Origin: Promicromonospora umidemergens
Lineage (GTDB): Bacteria; Actinomycetota; Actinomycetes; Actinomycetales; Cellulomonadaceae
Direction: 5' to 3'
DNA: 64,000 bases
NCBI RefSeq assembly: GCF_024171995.1
Contig: NZ_JAMTCT010000021.1
Span: 1 to 64,000, forward strand
Both the position numbers and the translations under genes were made by a program. The notes beneath the pieces are model-generated. The model was not told the origin of the DNA. It was given only the letters and a program-made list of their open reading frames with translations, and did no database searches. Below are positions 1-8,816 of the stretch, piece after piece (the first letter of the stretch is position 1; each line of letters starts with the position of its first letter).

Positions 1-1
1 A

Positions 2-105
2 GCACGAGAGCGACCTTGAGTCAGGCGATCGCGGCGAGCGCACTCGGAGGTGGGACGCAGCGAAGCAAGTTCCGCCGGAGAGTGCGCTCCGCACGAGAGC
101 GACCT
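2..105. repeat. Small repeat element: direct repeats flanking an inverted repeat
   Basis: A 15-base direct repeat, GCACGAGAGCGACCT, occurs at 2-16 and again at 91-105. Between the copies a perfect 10-base inverted repeat (GAGCGCACTC at 36-45, GAGTGCGCTC at 80-89) can form a stem with a 34-base loop. The element sits directly beyond the stop codon of the first rpf-like gene. It could be a terminator-like structure or a short dispersed repeat. The sequence alone does not decide, and the window edge cuts off what lies upstream. Confidence 0.5.
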
Positions 106-114
106 ATGGCTGGA

Positions 115-1500
115 TCAGTACCAGCCCGCCGACTCCGAGTGGCCCCACGCGGCGCACGGCGTGCCGTAGCGGTCAGCGATGTAGCCGAGACCCCACTCGA
201 TCTGGGTAGCGGGGTTGGTGGCCCAGTCAGAACCCGCAGAGCCCATCTTGGAGCCCGGCAGCGCCTGCGGGATGCCGTAGGCGCTCGACGACGGGTTGGC
301 CGCCTGGTGGTCCCAGCCGGACTCGCGCTCCCACAGGAGCTCGAGGCAGGTCCACTCCTGGCCGGTCCAGCCACGGGCGGCAGCCATCTCCTGGCCGATC
401 TCCTTGGCAGAGCCCGACGGCGCCGGGGCGCTCGGCTCGGTGGACTCGGTGGACTCGGTGGTGGCTTCCGCCTCGACCGGGGCCTTCTTGACGACCGGGC
501 GCTCCTTGGTGCCCTCGACGACGACGTGGTCGACCGGCTGCTTCGTGACCTTGTCGGAGAGCTCCTTGCGGAGCACGACCTCGCCGTCGACCGTGCGCAG
601 GAGGATGACGCGGGTGCGCACACCCTTCTCGCCCTCGGTCCGGACCTGGTCGTCCGTGTCCGCGTAGCGGCCGGCGTCCTGCACGGTCTTCGTGTCGAAG
701 TCCAGGCCGGTCTTCTTGGTGACCTTCTTGCTGTCGACGCGCTGCACCTGGACGGCGACGTCGGCACCGGCCTCCTTGGCAGACGTCGCGGCCTTGGTGT
801 CGATCGCCTTGTCCTCGGCCAGGCTGGTCACCGGGACGATGCTCACGAGGTCGTTCTTGTCGACCTCGACCTCGACGTCCTCCAGCACGCTGTCGATGCT
901 CGCGGCGTGGTCCTCGACCACGCGGGTCGAACCGTCCGCCACGACTGCGACAGGGCCGTCGTCGTTCAGGCGGAGCGGGAGCGAGACCCGGTCGCCGGAG
1001 CGGGACGCCACCAGGGCGACGTCACCGCCGCGCTCGGCGAGGGTTGTCAGCGCCTCGCCGGCGTCGGTGACGGTGACCCAGACGTCGCGCTCCGCATCGC
1101 CGTTGGTCATGGTGACCTGGCGGGCGTAGCGGACCACGATCTGGTCGCCGTCGGAAAGCTCGGTATCGGTTCCGGGGGCTACGACGTCGCGCTCGCCCAG
1201 GCGGACGCCTTGCGACTCGAGCATGCCCTCGACGGAACCGGCATAGGTGGTGAGGGTCTTGGAGGTACCGTCGACGTCGAGCGTGACGGTCTTGCGGGCC
1301 TCGGCGAAGGCCACCGATCCGGACGCGACGACCGCGACGGCCGTGAGACCGGCGACGAGCGGCCAGCGACGGCGGTGCTTCGCGGGGGCGTCCTGAGGTG
1401 TCACGGCCTCGGACTCTGAGTTGATGCTGGGGATGGAGCCAGAACTCTGCTGCTCAAAACGGGGGTTCACTCGTGTCCAGTCGTCGGACGTCCCGGGCAC
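115..1500 (-). CDS. Rpf-like secreted muralytic protein (DUF348/G5/lysozyme-like)
   Basis: Probably a secreted or membrane-tethered peptidoglycan hydrolase of the resuscitation-promoting type. After a short cytoplasmic segment there is one hydrophobic helix (about residues 46-67). It is followed by three DUF348 repeats (the first begins RKTVTLDVDG), a G5 domain ending in PVDHVVVEGTK, and a C-terminal lysozyme-like domain of about 77 residues. That domain has WERESGW (candidate catalytic Glu) and SSSAYGIPQA and ends in AGWY. It resembles the SLT/aggregation-promoting-factor type rather than the canonical Rpf fold. The GTG start at 1500 is chosen because residues V-P-G-x-x-[DE]-D-W-T-R-V match the next paralogue with mainly synonymous base changes. 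An internal GTG at 1470 is the alternative. No good Shine-Dalgarno is seen. It is the last of three paralogous genes on this strand. Confidence 0.85.
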   Translation of the reverse strand: MPGTSDDWTRVNPRFEQQSSGSIPSINSESEAVTPQDAPAKHRRRWPLVAGLTAVAVVASGSVAFAEARKTVTLDVDGTSKTLTTYAGSVEGMLESQGVRLGERDVVAPGTDTELSDGDQIVVRYARQVTMTNGDAERDVWVTVTDAGEALTTLAERGGDVALVASRSGDRVSLPLRLNDDGPVAVVADGSTRVVEDHAASIDSVLEDVEVEVDKNDLVSIVPVTSLAEDKAIDTKAATSAKEAGADVAVQVQRVDSKKVTKKTGLDFDTKTVQDAGRYADTDDQVRTEGEKGVRTRVILLRTVDGEVVLRKELSDKVTKQPVDHVVVEGTKERPVVKKAPVEAEATTESTESTEPSAPAPSGSAKEIGQEMAAARGWTGQEWTCLELLWERESGWDHQAANPSSSAYGIPQALPGSKMGSAGSDWATNPATQIEWGLGYIADRYGTPCAAWGHSESAGWY

Positions 1501-1714
1501 GGGCGACGAGACGGGCCTCCCGTTTGGGGCGGGAGTCCCTGCCACGATTCGGCCTGGGGGCCTGGCGGCTCTTGCGAGCCGTCGCGGTCTCGACCTGCCG
1601 ATCCGGCGGTCTCGCACTACCCGCGAGGTGCCGCGGCCAGTGCCGCCCCGCCGCCGTTGAGATGCTTGTGGCCTACACCACGTCGCACCCCCGCGCCAGC
1701 GAGGACAACCGAAC

Positions 1715-1730
1715 GTAACTGATCTGTTAC
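1715..1730. promoter_or_regulatory. GTAAC-N6-GTTAC dyad upstream of the first rpf-like gene (MtrA-like box)
   Basis: GTAAC-TGATCT-GTTAC is a near-perfect 16-base dyad in the 342-base gap (1501-1842) between two rpf-like genes, about 215 bases before the downstream start. A related site (GTAAC-N6-GTTAT) precedes the second rpf-like gene. MtrA is known to control rpf and other cell-wall hydrolase genes in actinobacteria and to bind GTTAC-like half sites. Assigning this site to MtrA is inference. The rest of the gap is a GC-rich leader with no recognisable ydaO (c-di-AMP) riboswitch core. Confidence 0.5.
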
Positions 1731-1842
1731 CGCCCGGCCAAGTATCTTTGGGACGTTCCCCCTGTGGTCTCGGTCACTCGTCCAGGACAAGCGTCCAACT
1801 CTGCGGAGGATCCGTGTTCGGTCGGTGGCGGGTCGGCGGCGG

Positions 1843-3372
1843 TCAGCGGAGGCCGAGCGACGTGGCGCATGTGGGCCACTGGCCCCAGCCGGACTGCTGC
1901 TGGAGCGCTCGGGCCCGCATGGTCTGCTCGGCGGCGGAGGCATCGGAGGGAAGGCCGGAACCACCCATCGCCTCCCAGGTGGGCTGCGAGAACTGGTAGA
2001 GGCCGTAGTACCCGTTGCCGGTGTTGGCACCGGGGTCACCGCCCGACTCGCACTCGGCGAGCCTCGCCAAGGCATCGCCCGTCGAGGCCGACATGCTCGT
2101 CGGCTCGGGTCCCTGCTCCGATTCGTCGGCGGGCTTCTCACCCTGCTCGGGCCTGGACTTCGCGCCGGGCTCGGACTCCGACTCGGGTTGCGGCTTCGGC
2201 TCGGGTTCCGGCTCGGGCGCGGGGCGCTCCTTGGTGCCGTACATGATCACCTTGTCGACGGGTGCCTGCTCGACCCAGCTGTTCAGCTTCTCCCTGTCCA
2301 CGACCTTGCCGTCGATCCTGGTCACGTCCCACGAGCTGACGCGCCTGCCGACGACGCCGTCGGTCGCCAGGTACGGGGCGAGGTCCTCGTAGTGGTCCGG
2401 GTCCGTCGCCGTCACCGTGTCGAACGGCAGCTCGCGCGCGGTCTCCTCGATCGAGCTCCGCACCTCCTTGACGACGACGGTGAGCGTGGGTCCGTCCGGG
2501 CCGTCCGCCTGCCCTCGTTCGACGACCACCCTGTCGTCCCCGTCGACCGAGACGCCCGCTTCGGCGAGCAGCTCGTGGAGCGCCGCGTCGCCGTCGGCCA
2601 CCCGCAGCGTCTCCCCGCCGACCACCAGGTTCACCGGGCCGTCCGCGTCGAGCCGCATGGGGAGCGTCACGTTCCCTCCGGCACGGGTCGGGATCAGGAC
2701 CACGTCACCGGCGTCCTGGGAGAGCTCGGCCAGGGCCTGGTCGGCGTCGAGCGCGGTGACCCAGGCGGTCCGCCGCTCGCCGTCGGCCCGCAGCGTGACC
2801 TCGTGGCCGTACCGGACCACCACCGTGCCGCCCTCGCGCAGCTCATCGTCGAGCCCTGGTGTCACGGCGTCCCTGCTGCCGACCTCGACGCCCTCGTCGG
2901 CCAGAAGGTCGTCGACGCCGCGATGGAAGGTCTCGACGGTGGTGACCTTGCCGTCCACGTCGAGCGTGACGGTCTTGTGGGCCGCGCCGTATGCCGCGGC
3001 GCCACCGGTACCGGCCGCCGCGACCGCCGCGAAGCTCACGAGGAGCGCCAGCCTGCGTCGGCGCCTCGGCGGTTCCGGCTCGGGTGGCGGTGCCGGCATG
3101 ACGCCGCCGTCGCCGACCGCCACGACCGGCATCGGTCCGGAGGGATGGCCAGGCGGAAGGCTGGCCATCACCTCGGACAGAGTACCGGCGTCCGTGCCGG
3201 CGGCGGCGAACATCGCCGCTGGGAAGACCTCGCCCACCGGTGGTGGCGGGCCGAAGAGCTCGGTGATGCCGACGTCGCCGTCGACCTCAGGATTGAGAAG
3301 TGAATCACTGGGAATGCCCTGAGCCGGATGCGGAAGTGTCACGCGGGTCCAGTCCTCGAGCGGTCCGGGCAC
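1843..3372 (-). CDS. Resuscitation-promoting factor with canonical Rpf domain
   Basis: Secreted muralytic enzyme of the RpfB architecture, 509 aa. It has a cytoplasmic N-terminal part, a hydrophobic helix following an Arg-rich stretch (PPRRRRRLALLVSF), DUF348 repeats (first one HKTVTLDVDGKV), a G5 domain ending in PVDKVIMYGTK, a Pro/Glu/Ser linker, and a C-terminal Rpf domain of about 75 residues. The Rpf domain has LAECESGGDPGANTGNGYYG, in which the Glu of CESGG is the expected catalytic residue. Rpf domains are lysozyme-like and cleave peptidoglycan to promote regrowth from dormancy. The GTG at 3372 gives an N-terminus collinear with the neighbouring paralogue; GTG at 3342 is the alternative. 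It is flanked by two lysozyme-like paralogues on the same strand, which suggests local duplication followed by swapping of the catalytic domain. Confidence 0.9.
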   Translation of the reverse strand: MPGPLEDWTRVTLPHPAQGIPSDSLLNPEVDGDVGITELFGPPPPVGEVFPAAMFAAAGTDAGTLSEVMASLPPGHPSGPMPVVAVGDGGVMPAPPPEPEPPRRRRRLALLVSFAAVAAAGTGGAAAYGAAHKTVTLDVDGKVTTVETFHRGVDDLLADEGVEVGSRDAVTPGLDDELREGGTVVVRYGHEVTLRADGERRTAWVTALDADQALAELSQDAGDVVLIPTRAGGNVTLPMRLDADGPVNLVVGGETLRVADGDAALHELLAEAGVSVDGDDRVVVERGQADGPDGPTLTVVVKEVRSSIEETARELPFDTVTATDPDHYEDLAPYLATDGVVGRRVSSWDVTRIDGKVVDREKLNSWVEQAPVDKVIMYGTKERPAPEPEPEPKPQPESESEPGAKSRPEQGEKPADESEQGPEPTSMSASTGDALARLAECESGGDPGANTGNGYYGLYQFSQPTWEAMGGSGLPSDASAAEQTMRARALQQQSGWGQWPTCATSLGLR

Positions 3373-3453
3373 GGGAGCCGGGGCGGCACGAGTCGCACGC
3401 GCCTCCCACGCGGGGCGCGGGCCCGACCGGCCGATCCGGCGGTCCCTGAGACC

Positions 3454-3469
3454 GTAACCCCACCGTTAT
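3454..3469. promoter_or_regulatory. GTAAC-N6-GTTAT dyad upstream of the second rpf gene (MtrA-like box)
   Basis: GTAAC-CCCACC-GTTAT has the same half sites and the same six-base spacer as the dyad before the first rpf-like gene. It lies about 82 bases upstream of the proposed start, next to a block (CCGATCCGGCGGTC, 3431-3444) that also occurs in the leader of the first gene near 1597. Co-regulation of the paralogues is inferred. Confidence 0.5.
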
Positions 3470-3555
3470 CAAACGCAAGCGCTGGTCAGCGATTCGACCG
3501 CCGCGGAGCCCGGATCGCCGGGCAATATCCCAAATGTCTAGGAGCGAGAGGCGGT

Positions 3556-4779
3556 TCAGTACCAGCCGATCTCGACCGAGTGCGCCCACGCGCCGCACGG
3601 CGTCCCGTAGCGCCCGGAGATGTACCCGAGGCCCCACTCGATCTGGGTGGCCGGGTTGGTCAGCCAGTCGCTGCCGACGGTAGCCATCTTGGAACCGGGG
3701 TTCGCCTGCGCGATGCCGTACGCGCTGCTGGAGGGGTTGTCGGCGTTCCAGCTCCAGCCGCTCTCCTTCTCCCAGAGCTGGTCCAGGCAGGAGAACTCGT
3801 CGGCGCCCCAGCCGCGCTCCGCGGCCATCGCCTGCCCGAGTGCTCGCGCGGAACCAGGGTCCGCCGGCGCCGTCGCGACGTCCATGGTCCCCACCACGAG
3901 GACCTCGTCCACGGGTTCCCGGGTGACCTTGCGCTCCACCTCGGTGCGCTCGACGACGGCGCCACCGACCGTCTTGACCGCGTAGGTCACCTTGACCTCG
4001 CCGGGTACGCCCGCCGTGCGGATCGACTCGTGCCCCTCCGGGAGGCTCGCGTCCTCGACCGTCTCGGTCTTGAACGGCAGCACCTCCGTCACCGTGCGCG
4101 ACGACGACGCGTCGCGGCTGACCATGACGACCATCCCGTCGACGGCCGCCGCGTCGAGCGGCACGGACGTGACGTCACGCTTCGCCAGGGAGATGCCCGC
4201 CTCCTTGAACACCCCGCGCACGGTCGACCGGGTGGTGTGGAACTCGAGCACCGAGCCGTCCACGGCGATGCTGACCTGCTTGACCGTGGAGAACCGGACC
4301 GGGTCGCGGTCCAGCCGCGTGTTGCGAGACGCGGTAGCGAGCGCACCGTCGCCGCGCGGCCCGAGTGCCGCGAGCAGCTCACCGACCGTGCCGGCGGTGG
4401 TGCGGAGCGTGATGATCTGACCGTCGAGCTCCACCGTGACCTCGCGGCTGGTGCGGACCACCACGGTGTCGGCGAACCCGACGTCGGAGCTCGCGGCGGG
4501 CTGGACGACGTCGTCCCGCCCCATCTCGATGTTCTGCGACGCGAGGGCGTCGGCCACGGTGTCGCCGTAGACGCCGACCGTGCGGACGTCGCCGTTGTAG
4601 TCGATCGTCAGGGTGTTCGCGTTGGCGACGTACAGCCCGCTCACGCCGGCGAGCGTGGCGACGACGACACCACGGACCAACCATCGGGCCGCTCGGCTCG
4701 CGAGCCACGGCCGTGCGTACCTCACCACGAGCACCAGACCGTAACGGAACAAACGGTGCAGGAAAAGCCATTCGGACAA
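3556..4779 (-). CDS. Rpf-like secreted muralytic protein, third paralogue
   Basis: Third protein with the DUF348/G5/lysozyme-like layout (407 aa from this start). A hydrophobic segment near residues 30-50 (WLVRGVVVATLAGVSGLYVA) is followed by DUF348 repeats (LTIDYNGDVRTVGVYG), a G5 domain ending in PVDEVLVVGT, and a C-terminal domain with WEKESGW, SSSAYGIAQA and a final IGWY, nearly the same as the first paralogue. The frame is open from a TTG at 4779. GTG codons at 4734, 4728 and 4725 are also possible starts, and a GTTAC half site at 4740-4744 would then lie upstream. It follows tatD by about 40 bases and may share its transcript. This group commonly sits beside tatD and metG in actinobacteria. 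Confidence 0.83.
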   Translation of the reverse strand: MSEWLFLHRLFRYGLVLVVRYARPWLASRAARWLVRGVVVATLAGVSGLYVANANTLTIDYNGDVRTVGVYGDTVADALASQNIEMGRDDVVQPAASSDVGFADTVVVRTSREVTVELDGQIITLRTTAGTVGELLAALGPRGDGALATASRNTRLDRDPVRFSTVKQVSIAVDGSVLEFHTTRSTVRGVFKEAGISLAKRDVTSVPLDAAAVDGMVVMVSRDASSSRTVTEVLPFKTETVEDASLPEGHESIRTAGVPGEVKVTYAVKTVGGAVVERTEVERKVTREPVDEVLVVGTMDVATAPADPGSARALGQAMAAERGWGADEFSCLDQLWEKESGWSWNADNPSSSAYGIAQANPGSKMATVGSDWLTNPATQIEWGLGYISGRYGTPCGAWAHSVEIGWY

Positions 4780-4818
4780 GAAATGAAATGCCGCATTCTT
4801 CTCGTCAACGGGCTGTTC

Positions 4819-5811
4819 TCACCAGCTGCCGTAGACGCGCTCCGAGCTCGCGGCGATGTCGGCGCAGAGCGTCTCGAGGTCTTCTTCCAGGTGACCTGCC
4901 ATGAAGCGGGCTGTATGGGCCGCGGCGAACGGGGCGTTCGGCTGCCCCCGGAACGGGTGCGGTGTGAGGTAGGGAGCATCGGTCTCCAGCAGGATCAGCT
5001 CCCGCGGCGCAGCCATCAGAGCCGCGCGCAGGTCCTCGTTGGCCTTGAACGTGACCGGCCCGGCGAACGACAGGTACCAGCCGTTCTCGGCGCAGACGCG
5101 CGCCATCTCGGCGTCACCGCTGAAGCAGTGGAACACGGTGCGCTCGGGAGCGCCGTCGGCCAGCAGCACCTCGATGACCTGAGCGTGCGCGTCCCGGTCG
5201 TGGATCTGCAGGGCCAGGCCGAGCTCCTTGGCCAGGGCGATGTGCGCACGGAAGCTCTCCCGCTGGGCCAGCTCGCCGCGCGGGCCCGTACGGAACAGGT
5301 CCATGCCCGTCTCACCGATCGCGCGGATGCGGTCGTTGCCCTTGGCGAGGTCCGCTATCTCGGCGATCGCGTCGCCCAGCCCCACGGCGTGGTGCGGCTC
5401 GACCTGAGGCGCCAGCCCGTCCGGCCCCACCTCGCGGACCCCGGCATGCAGCACAGCTTCGTTGGGATGAACGGCAACGGCCCCCACCACCCGCGCCCCT
5501 TGTTGTGGACGTGATCGTTGCGGTGTCGCGCCCGTCATAGGCGCAACGGTCGCGCTCACAAGATTGGCGGTCCAGCGTGCTGAGGGGAGGTCGCAGCCCA
5601 CCTGGACCATCCGGTCCACGCCGGCACGCGCCGCGCGGTCCAGGTGGTCCGCGACCGACGGCGGCCAGGCCTGCCCGGCCGGCTCGCCGTCCGGCGCCAC
5701 GGCAGGGAGCACCGGGGCGATGTGGTCGAGGTGGGTGTGGTTGTCCACGACCGGTACGGGCAACGGCTCCGGGTCGGCCGGGAAACCGCGCTCACGCGTG
5801 CGCTTTGCCAT
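4819..5811 (-). CDS. tatD: TatD family metal-dependent DNase
   Basis: TIM-barrel metal-dependent hydrolase of the TatD/YcfH family, a cytoplasmic 3'-5' exonuclease type. Visible metal-ligand motifs are HTHLD near residue 25, GETGMD in the middle, QIHDRDAH, FHCFSGD and ETDAPYL towards the end. At 330 aa it is slightly longer than the usual 255-300, owing to an N-terminal extension and an Arg/Gln-rich insertion near residues 85-105. ATG at 5811 is 7 bases after the metG stop, so the two genes form an operon. The metG-tatD-rpf order is a standard actinobacterial arrangement, normally followed by ksgA, which would lie outside this window. Confidence 0.92.
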   Translation of the reverse strand: MAKRTRERGFPADPEPLPVPVVDNHTHLDHIAPVLPAVAPDGEPAGQAWPPSVADHLDRAARAGVDRMVQVGCDLPSARWTANLVSATVAPMTGATPQRSRPQQGARVVGAVAVHPNEAVLHAGVREVGPDGLAPQVEPHHAVGLGDAIAEIADLAKGNDRIRAIGETGMDLFRTGPRGELAQRESFRAHIALAKELGLALQIHDRDAHAQVIEVLLADGAPERTVFHCFSGDAEMARVCAENGWYLSFAGPVTFKANEDLRAALMAAPRELILLETDAPYLTPHPFRGQPNAPFAAAHTARFMAGHLEEDLETLCADIAASSERVYGSW

Positions 5812-5818
5812 CGCCCGG

Positions 5819-7552
5819 TCAGTCCACCGACCCGGCGCCGAAACGCTCGCGGAAGCCTTCCAGGTCCTCGTCGCTGATCTTGGCGAACAGCACGGGCGGC
5901 ACGGAGAAGCTCGCCCCGGCGGGCACCGCGTCGAGCGACGTCGCCGCCTCGGGCGTGATCCAGGTGGCGGTGTCGGCGTCGAGGGCGAACACCCCGCGCA
6001 GGGTCGCCGCGCTCGCCGGGATGAACGGCTCGGACACCACCGCGTACAGGTGGATCAGGTTCATCGCGGTGCGCAGCGTCACGGCGGCGGCGTCCTGGTC
6101 CGTCTTGACCTGCTTCCAGGGCTCCTTCTCGACCAGGTAGGCGTTGCCCGCCGACCAGAGCGCCCGCAGGGCGTTCGTCGCCTTGCGGTACTGGAGGGTC
6201 TCCATGTGCTCCTCGAGCTCGACCAGGAGACGCGCGACCTCGGCACCCAGCTTCTCCTCCGCCTCACCGGGCTCGCCACCGGCGGGGACGGTCTCCCCGA
6301 ACCGCTTGGCCGAGAACGTCAGCACCCGGTTCACGAAGTTGCCGAGCGTGTCGGCGAGATCCTTGTTCACCGTGCCGGCGAAGTGCTCCCAGGTGAACGA
6401 CGAGTCGTCGGACTCCGGCGCGTTCGCGATCAGGAAGTACCGCCAGTAGTCGGCCGGCAGGATCTCCAGCGCGGCGTCGGTGAAGACGCCACGCTGCTGG
6501 GACGTCGAGAACTTGCCGCCGTAGTAGGTGAGCCAGCTGAAGCCCTTGACGTAGTCGACCATGGTCCACGGCTCGCGGACGCCGAGCTGCGTGGCCGGGA
6601 ACATCACCGTGTGGAACGGGACGTTGTCCTTGGCCATGAACTGCGTGTAGCGGACGTCGACGGCCTCGTACCACCAGGACTTCCAGTCCCGCGTCTCGCC
6701 GTCGGCGCCCTGTGCGGGTGCGGCGTCCGCCCACTCCTTGGTGGCGCCGATGTACTCGATCGGAGCGTCGAACCAGACGTAGAAGACCTTGCCGGCGGCC
6801 GCGAGCTCCGGCCACGTGTCGGCAGGGACCGGGACGCCCCACTCGAGGTCACGCGTGATCGCACGGTCGTGCAGCCCCTCGGCGAGCCACTTGCGCGCGA
6901 TCGACGTCGACAGCAGCGGCCACTCCTTGCTGTTCTCGTCGATCCACGCCTCGACCTCGCCCTGCAGCTTCGACTGGAGCAGGAACAGGTGCGTCGTCTC
7001 GCGCACCTCGATCTCGGTGGAGCCGCTGATCGCCGAGCGCGGGTTGATCAGGTCCGTCGGGTCCAGCACGCGGGTGCAGTTCTCGCACTGGTCGCCGCGC
7101 GCCTTGTCGTAGCCGCAGTGGGGGCAGGTGCCCTCGACGTAGCGGTCGGGCAGGAACCGCCCGTCGACCGGCGAGTACACCTGCCGGACGTCGCGCTCCT
7201 CGATGAATCCGTTCTCCTGCAGGCGCCGCGCGAAGTGCTGCGTGATCTCCGCGTTCTGCGGCGACGAGCTCCGGCCGAAGTAGTCGAACGTCAGGCCGAA
7301 CCCGTCGTAGATCTCCTTCTGCGTCTCGTACGCCTGGGCGCAGAACTCCGCGACGGGCTGCCCTGCCTTGGCCGCGGCGAGCTCCGCCGGCGTGCCGTGC
7401 TCGTCGGTAGCGCAGATGTACAGCACCTCGTGGCCCCGCTGACGCAGGTACCGGGCATAGACATCGGCCGGGAGCATCGACCCGACCATGTTCCCCAGGT
7501 GCTTGATGCCGTTGATGTACGGAAGCGCACTGGTGACAAGGTGGCGAGCCAT
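5819..7552 (-). CDS. metG: Methionyl-tRNA synthetase
   Basis: Charges tRNA-Met with methionine. Class I signature regions are present: the HIGH-equivalent segment in [13 protein letters not shown] near residue 15, a Zn-binding knuckle [27 protein letters not shown], and the KMSKS equivalent in the KFSTSQQRG segment. About 577 aa from ATG 7552, the start that leaves the family-typical [13 protein letters not shown]-terminus; a longer frame to 7567 adds five residues. It lacks the C-terminal tRNA-binding domain found in some bacteria. First gene of the metG-tatD-rpf strand. Confidence 0.95.
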   Translation of the reverse strand: MARHLVTSALPYINGIKHLGNMVGSMLPADVYARYLRQRGHEVLYICATDEHGTPAELAAAKAGQPVAEFCAQAYETQKEIYDGFGLTFDYFGRSSSPQNAEITQHFARRLQENGFIEERDVRQVYSPVDGRFLPDRYVEGTCPHCGYDKARGDQCENCTRVLDPTDLINPRSAISGSTEIEVRETTHLFLLQSKLQGEVEAWIDENSKEWPLLSTSIARKWLAEGLHDRAITRDLEWGVPVPADTWPELAAAGKVFYVWFDAPIEYIGATKEWADAAPAQGADGETRDWKSWWYEAVDVRYTQFMAKDNVPFHTVMFPATQLGVREPWTMVDYVKGFSWLTYYGGKFSTSQQRGVFTDAALEILPADYWRYFLIANAPESDDSSFTWEHFAGTVNKDLADTLGNFVNRVLTFSAKRFGETVPAGGEPGEAEEKLGAEVARLLVELEEHMETLQYRKATNALRALWSAGNAYLVEKEPWKQVKTDQDAAAVTLRTAMNLIHLYAVVSEPFIPASAATLRGVFALDADTATWITPEAATSLDAVPAGASFSVPPVLFAKISDEDLEGFRERFGAGSVD

Positions 7553-7597
7553 CGCTGGATGCTCCAATTCGTGAGACGGGAAAACCTTCGTCCAATC

Positions 7598-8329
7598 CTA
7601 GGGGCAGGGCACCCGCGCATTACGCCGGTGGCTGTGGTTGCTGCGCCACGCCGCCGGTCCGGTGTCGCAGGTCTCAGCTGCCGACTGCGGGATCGATCTC
7701 GTCGGCCCAGTCGAGGAAGCGGTCGATGATCTCGCGTCGCCAGTCCGCGCCCACCTCGTACGCCTCGAAGGACTCGGTGCTCTTGGCTGGACCGACCGGA
7801 ACCGGTCGGCCAACATGTCCCGGTCGAACGGCAGTGCTTCCTGCCTGTCCCCGATCGCGAGCACCTCGTCCCGCGAGAAGCGTCCCGAACGCACCACGGC
7901 GTCGATGTCGATGAAGTCACGGGTCTCGCCACGCGACCAGAGCGCGCTCATCTTCCCCGCCACGGCATCCCGGACGTCGAGCACAGGGCCGATCTCGAAC
8001 GTCGCGGGCGCGAACTCGCGGTAGTTCACCCCGATCTGGATCGAGCTCGTCTCCTGGATAGCGTCGTCGGTCACACTGAAGTCCGCGAAGGTCCGGCCGA
8101 TCCGGTTGTCATGCACGGACATGCCCGCGTCCAGGAACGCCGCACGCAGCTTGGCGACGGAGATCTCGAAGAGGCTGGGCTCGTAGACATTGGTGAACAG
8201 ATCCACATCGGCAGACGGCCGGTCACCGATGCCGTTGGTCGAGATCGCATAACCACCGGCGAGCACGAAGCCATAACTTTCCAGCGCCTCGAGCCCGATC
8301 CGGGCGAGACGCTCATGGAACGGCAGCAT
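7598..8329 (-). pseudogene. AbiEii/AbiGii-type nucleotidyltransferase, toxin-like, frameshifted near its end
   Basis: The N-terminal 180 residues read as an AbiEii-like nucleotidyltransferase: LAGGYAIS followed by the catalytic DVDLF pair (S-A-D-V-D-L-F). This family includes type IV toxins that modify tRNA or phosphorylate targets. After DMLADRFRSVQ (about 7790) the reading frame turns into Arg/Ser-rich sequence and runs to 7598. The frame carrying one extra base at that point instead reads AKSTESFEAYEVGADWRREI and ends DPAVGS with a stop at 7674, as expected for the family. A single-base deletion near 7784-7790 is therefore likely, or else a sequencing error. The start ATG 8329 overlaps the stop of the upstream partner (TGATG), so translation is coupled. 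Confidence 0.65.
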
Positions 8330-8703
8330 CAGGCGGCCCGCGCCGCTCTGGACCGCGCAGCGAGCTCGGGGAACTTCTGCTCCCAGATCGCCCGGCATCT
8401 GGTGGGTAGGTTCAGCTGGGGCCACAGTCGCAACAAGAGGCGTCGATCCAGGATCTCCACCTGGTCCACGACGGACCCGTCACGAACGGTCGCGCCGTAC
8501 AGCTCACGCGCCCGCCTCGGGTCCGAGACCTCGTACACAGGGTTCATGCTCGTGTCGATGTGCGGCCCCACGGTGACCACTCCCGACGTCGGCCCCCGCA
8601 GGTCGCTCAACGAGTCCGGGGTGACATACGGGATGTGGTCGGCGTAGACGTAGCCGCGTGGCACCGTCCGGTGCGCACGAGGTTCTGCGGGCATCCTGTT
8701 CAC
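8329..8703 (-). CDS. Putative antitoxin partner of the AbiEii-like gene
   Basis: A 124-residue protein of unknown fold. Its position directly upstream of, and overlapping by one base, an AbiEii-type nucleotidyltransferase gene is what suggests an antitoxin or accessory role. The sequence is Arg-rich at the N-terminus (EPRAHRTVPRGYVYADHIP) and ends in a helix-like stretch rich in Arg and Ala (LAARSRAARAA). No winged-helix AbiEi signature is evident. The role is inferred from gene order only. Confidence 0.55.
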   Translation of the reverse strand: MNRMPAEPRAHRTVPRGYVYADHIPYVTPDSLSDLRGPTSGVVTVGPHIDTSMNPVYEVSDPRRARELYGATVRDGSVVDQVEILDRRLLLRLWPQLNLPTRCRAIWEQKFPELAARSRAARAA

Positions 8704-8816
8704 CCCTCCCGGGCTCGAGATGACGATGTGTCGAGCCTACGACGAGGCTCGCTCTCGCCGACCAGGTTATGCACAGGCCTAGTCGTCTGCAACTGTGCAC
8801 GGGGTGGGGCCGGGGG

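Noticed and set aside
1501-1842. ydaO-type c-di-AMP riboswitch upstream of the rpf genes
   Set aside because: Such a riboswitch often precedes actinobacterial rpf genes, but I could not find its conserved AGCUxACC-like core or the related helices in 1501-1842 or 3373-3555.
8700-8816. LexA-like SOS box near 8700-8816
   Set aside because: The TGCACAG...CTGTGCA inverted repeat has too long a spacer and does not match the actinobacterial TCGAAC-N4-GTTCGA pattern.
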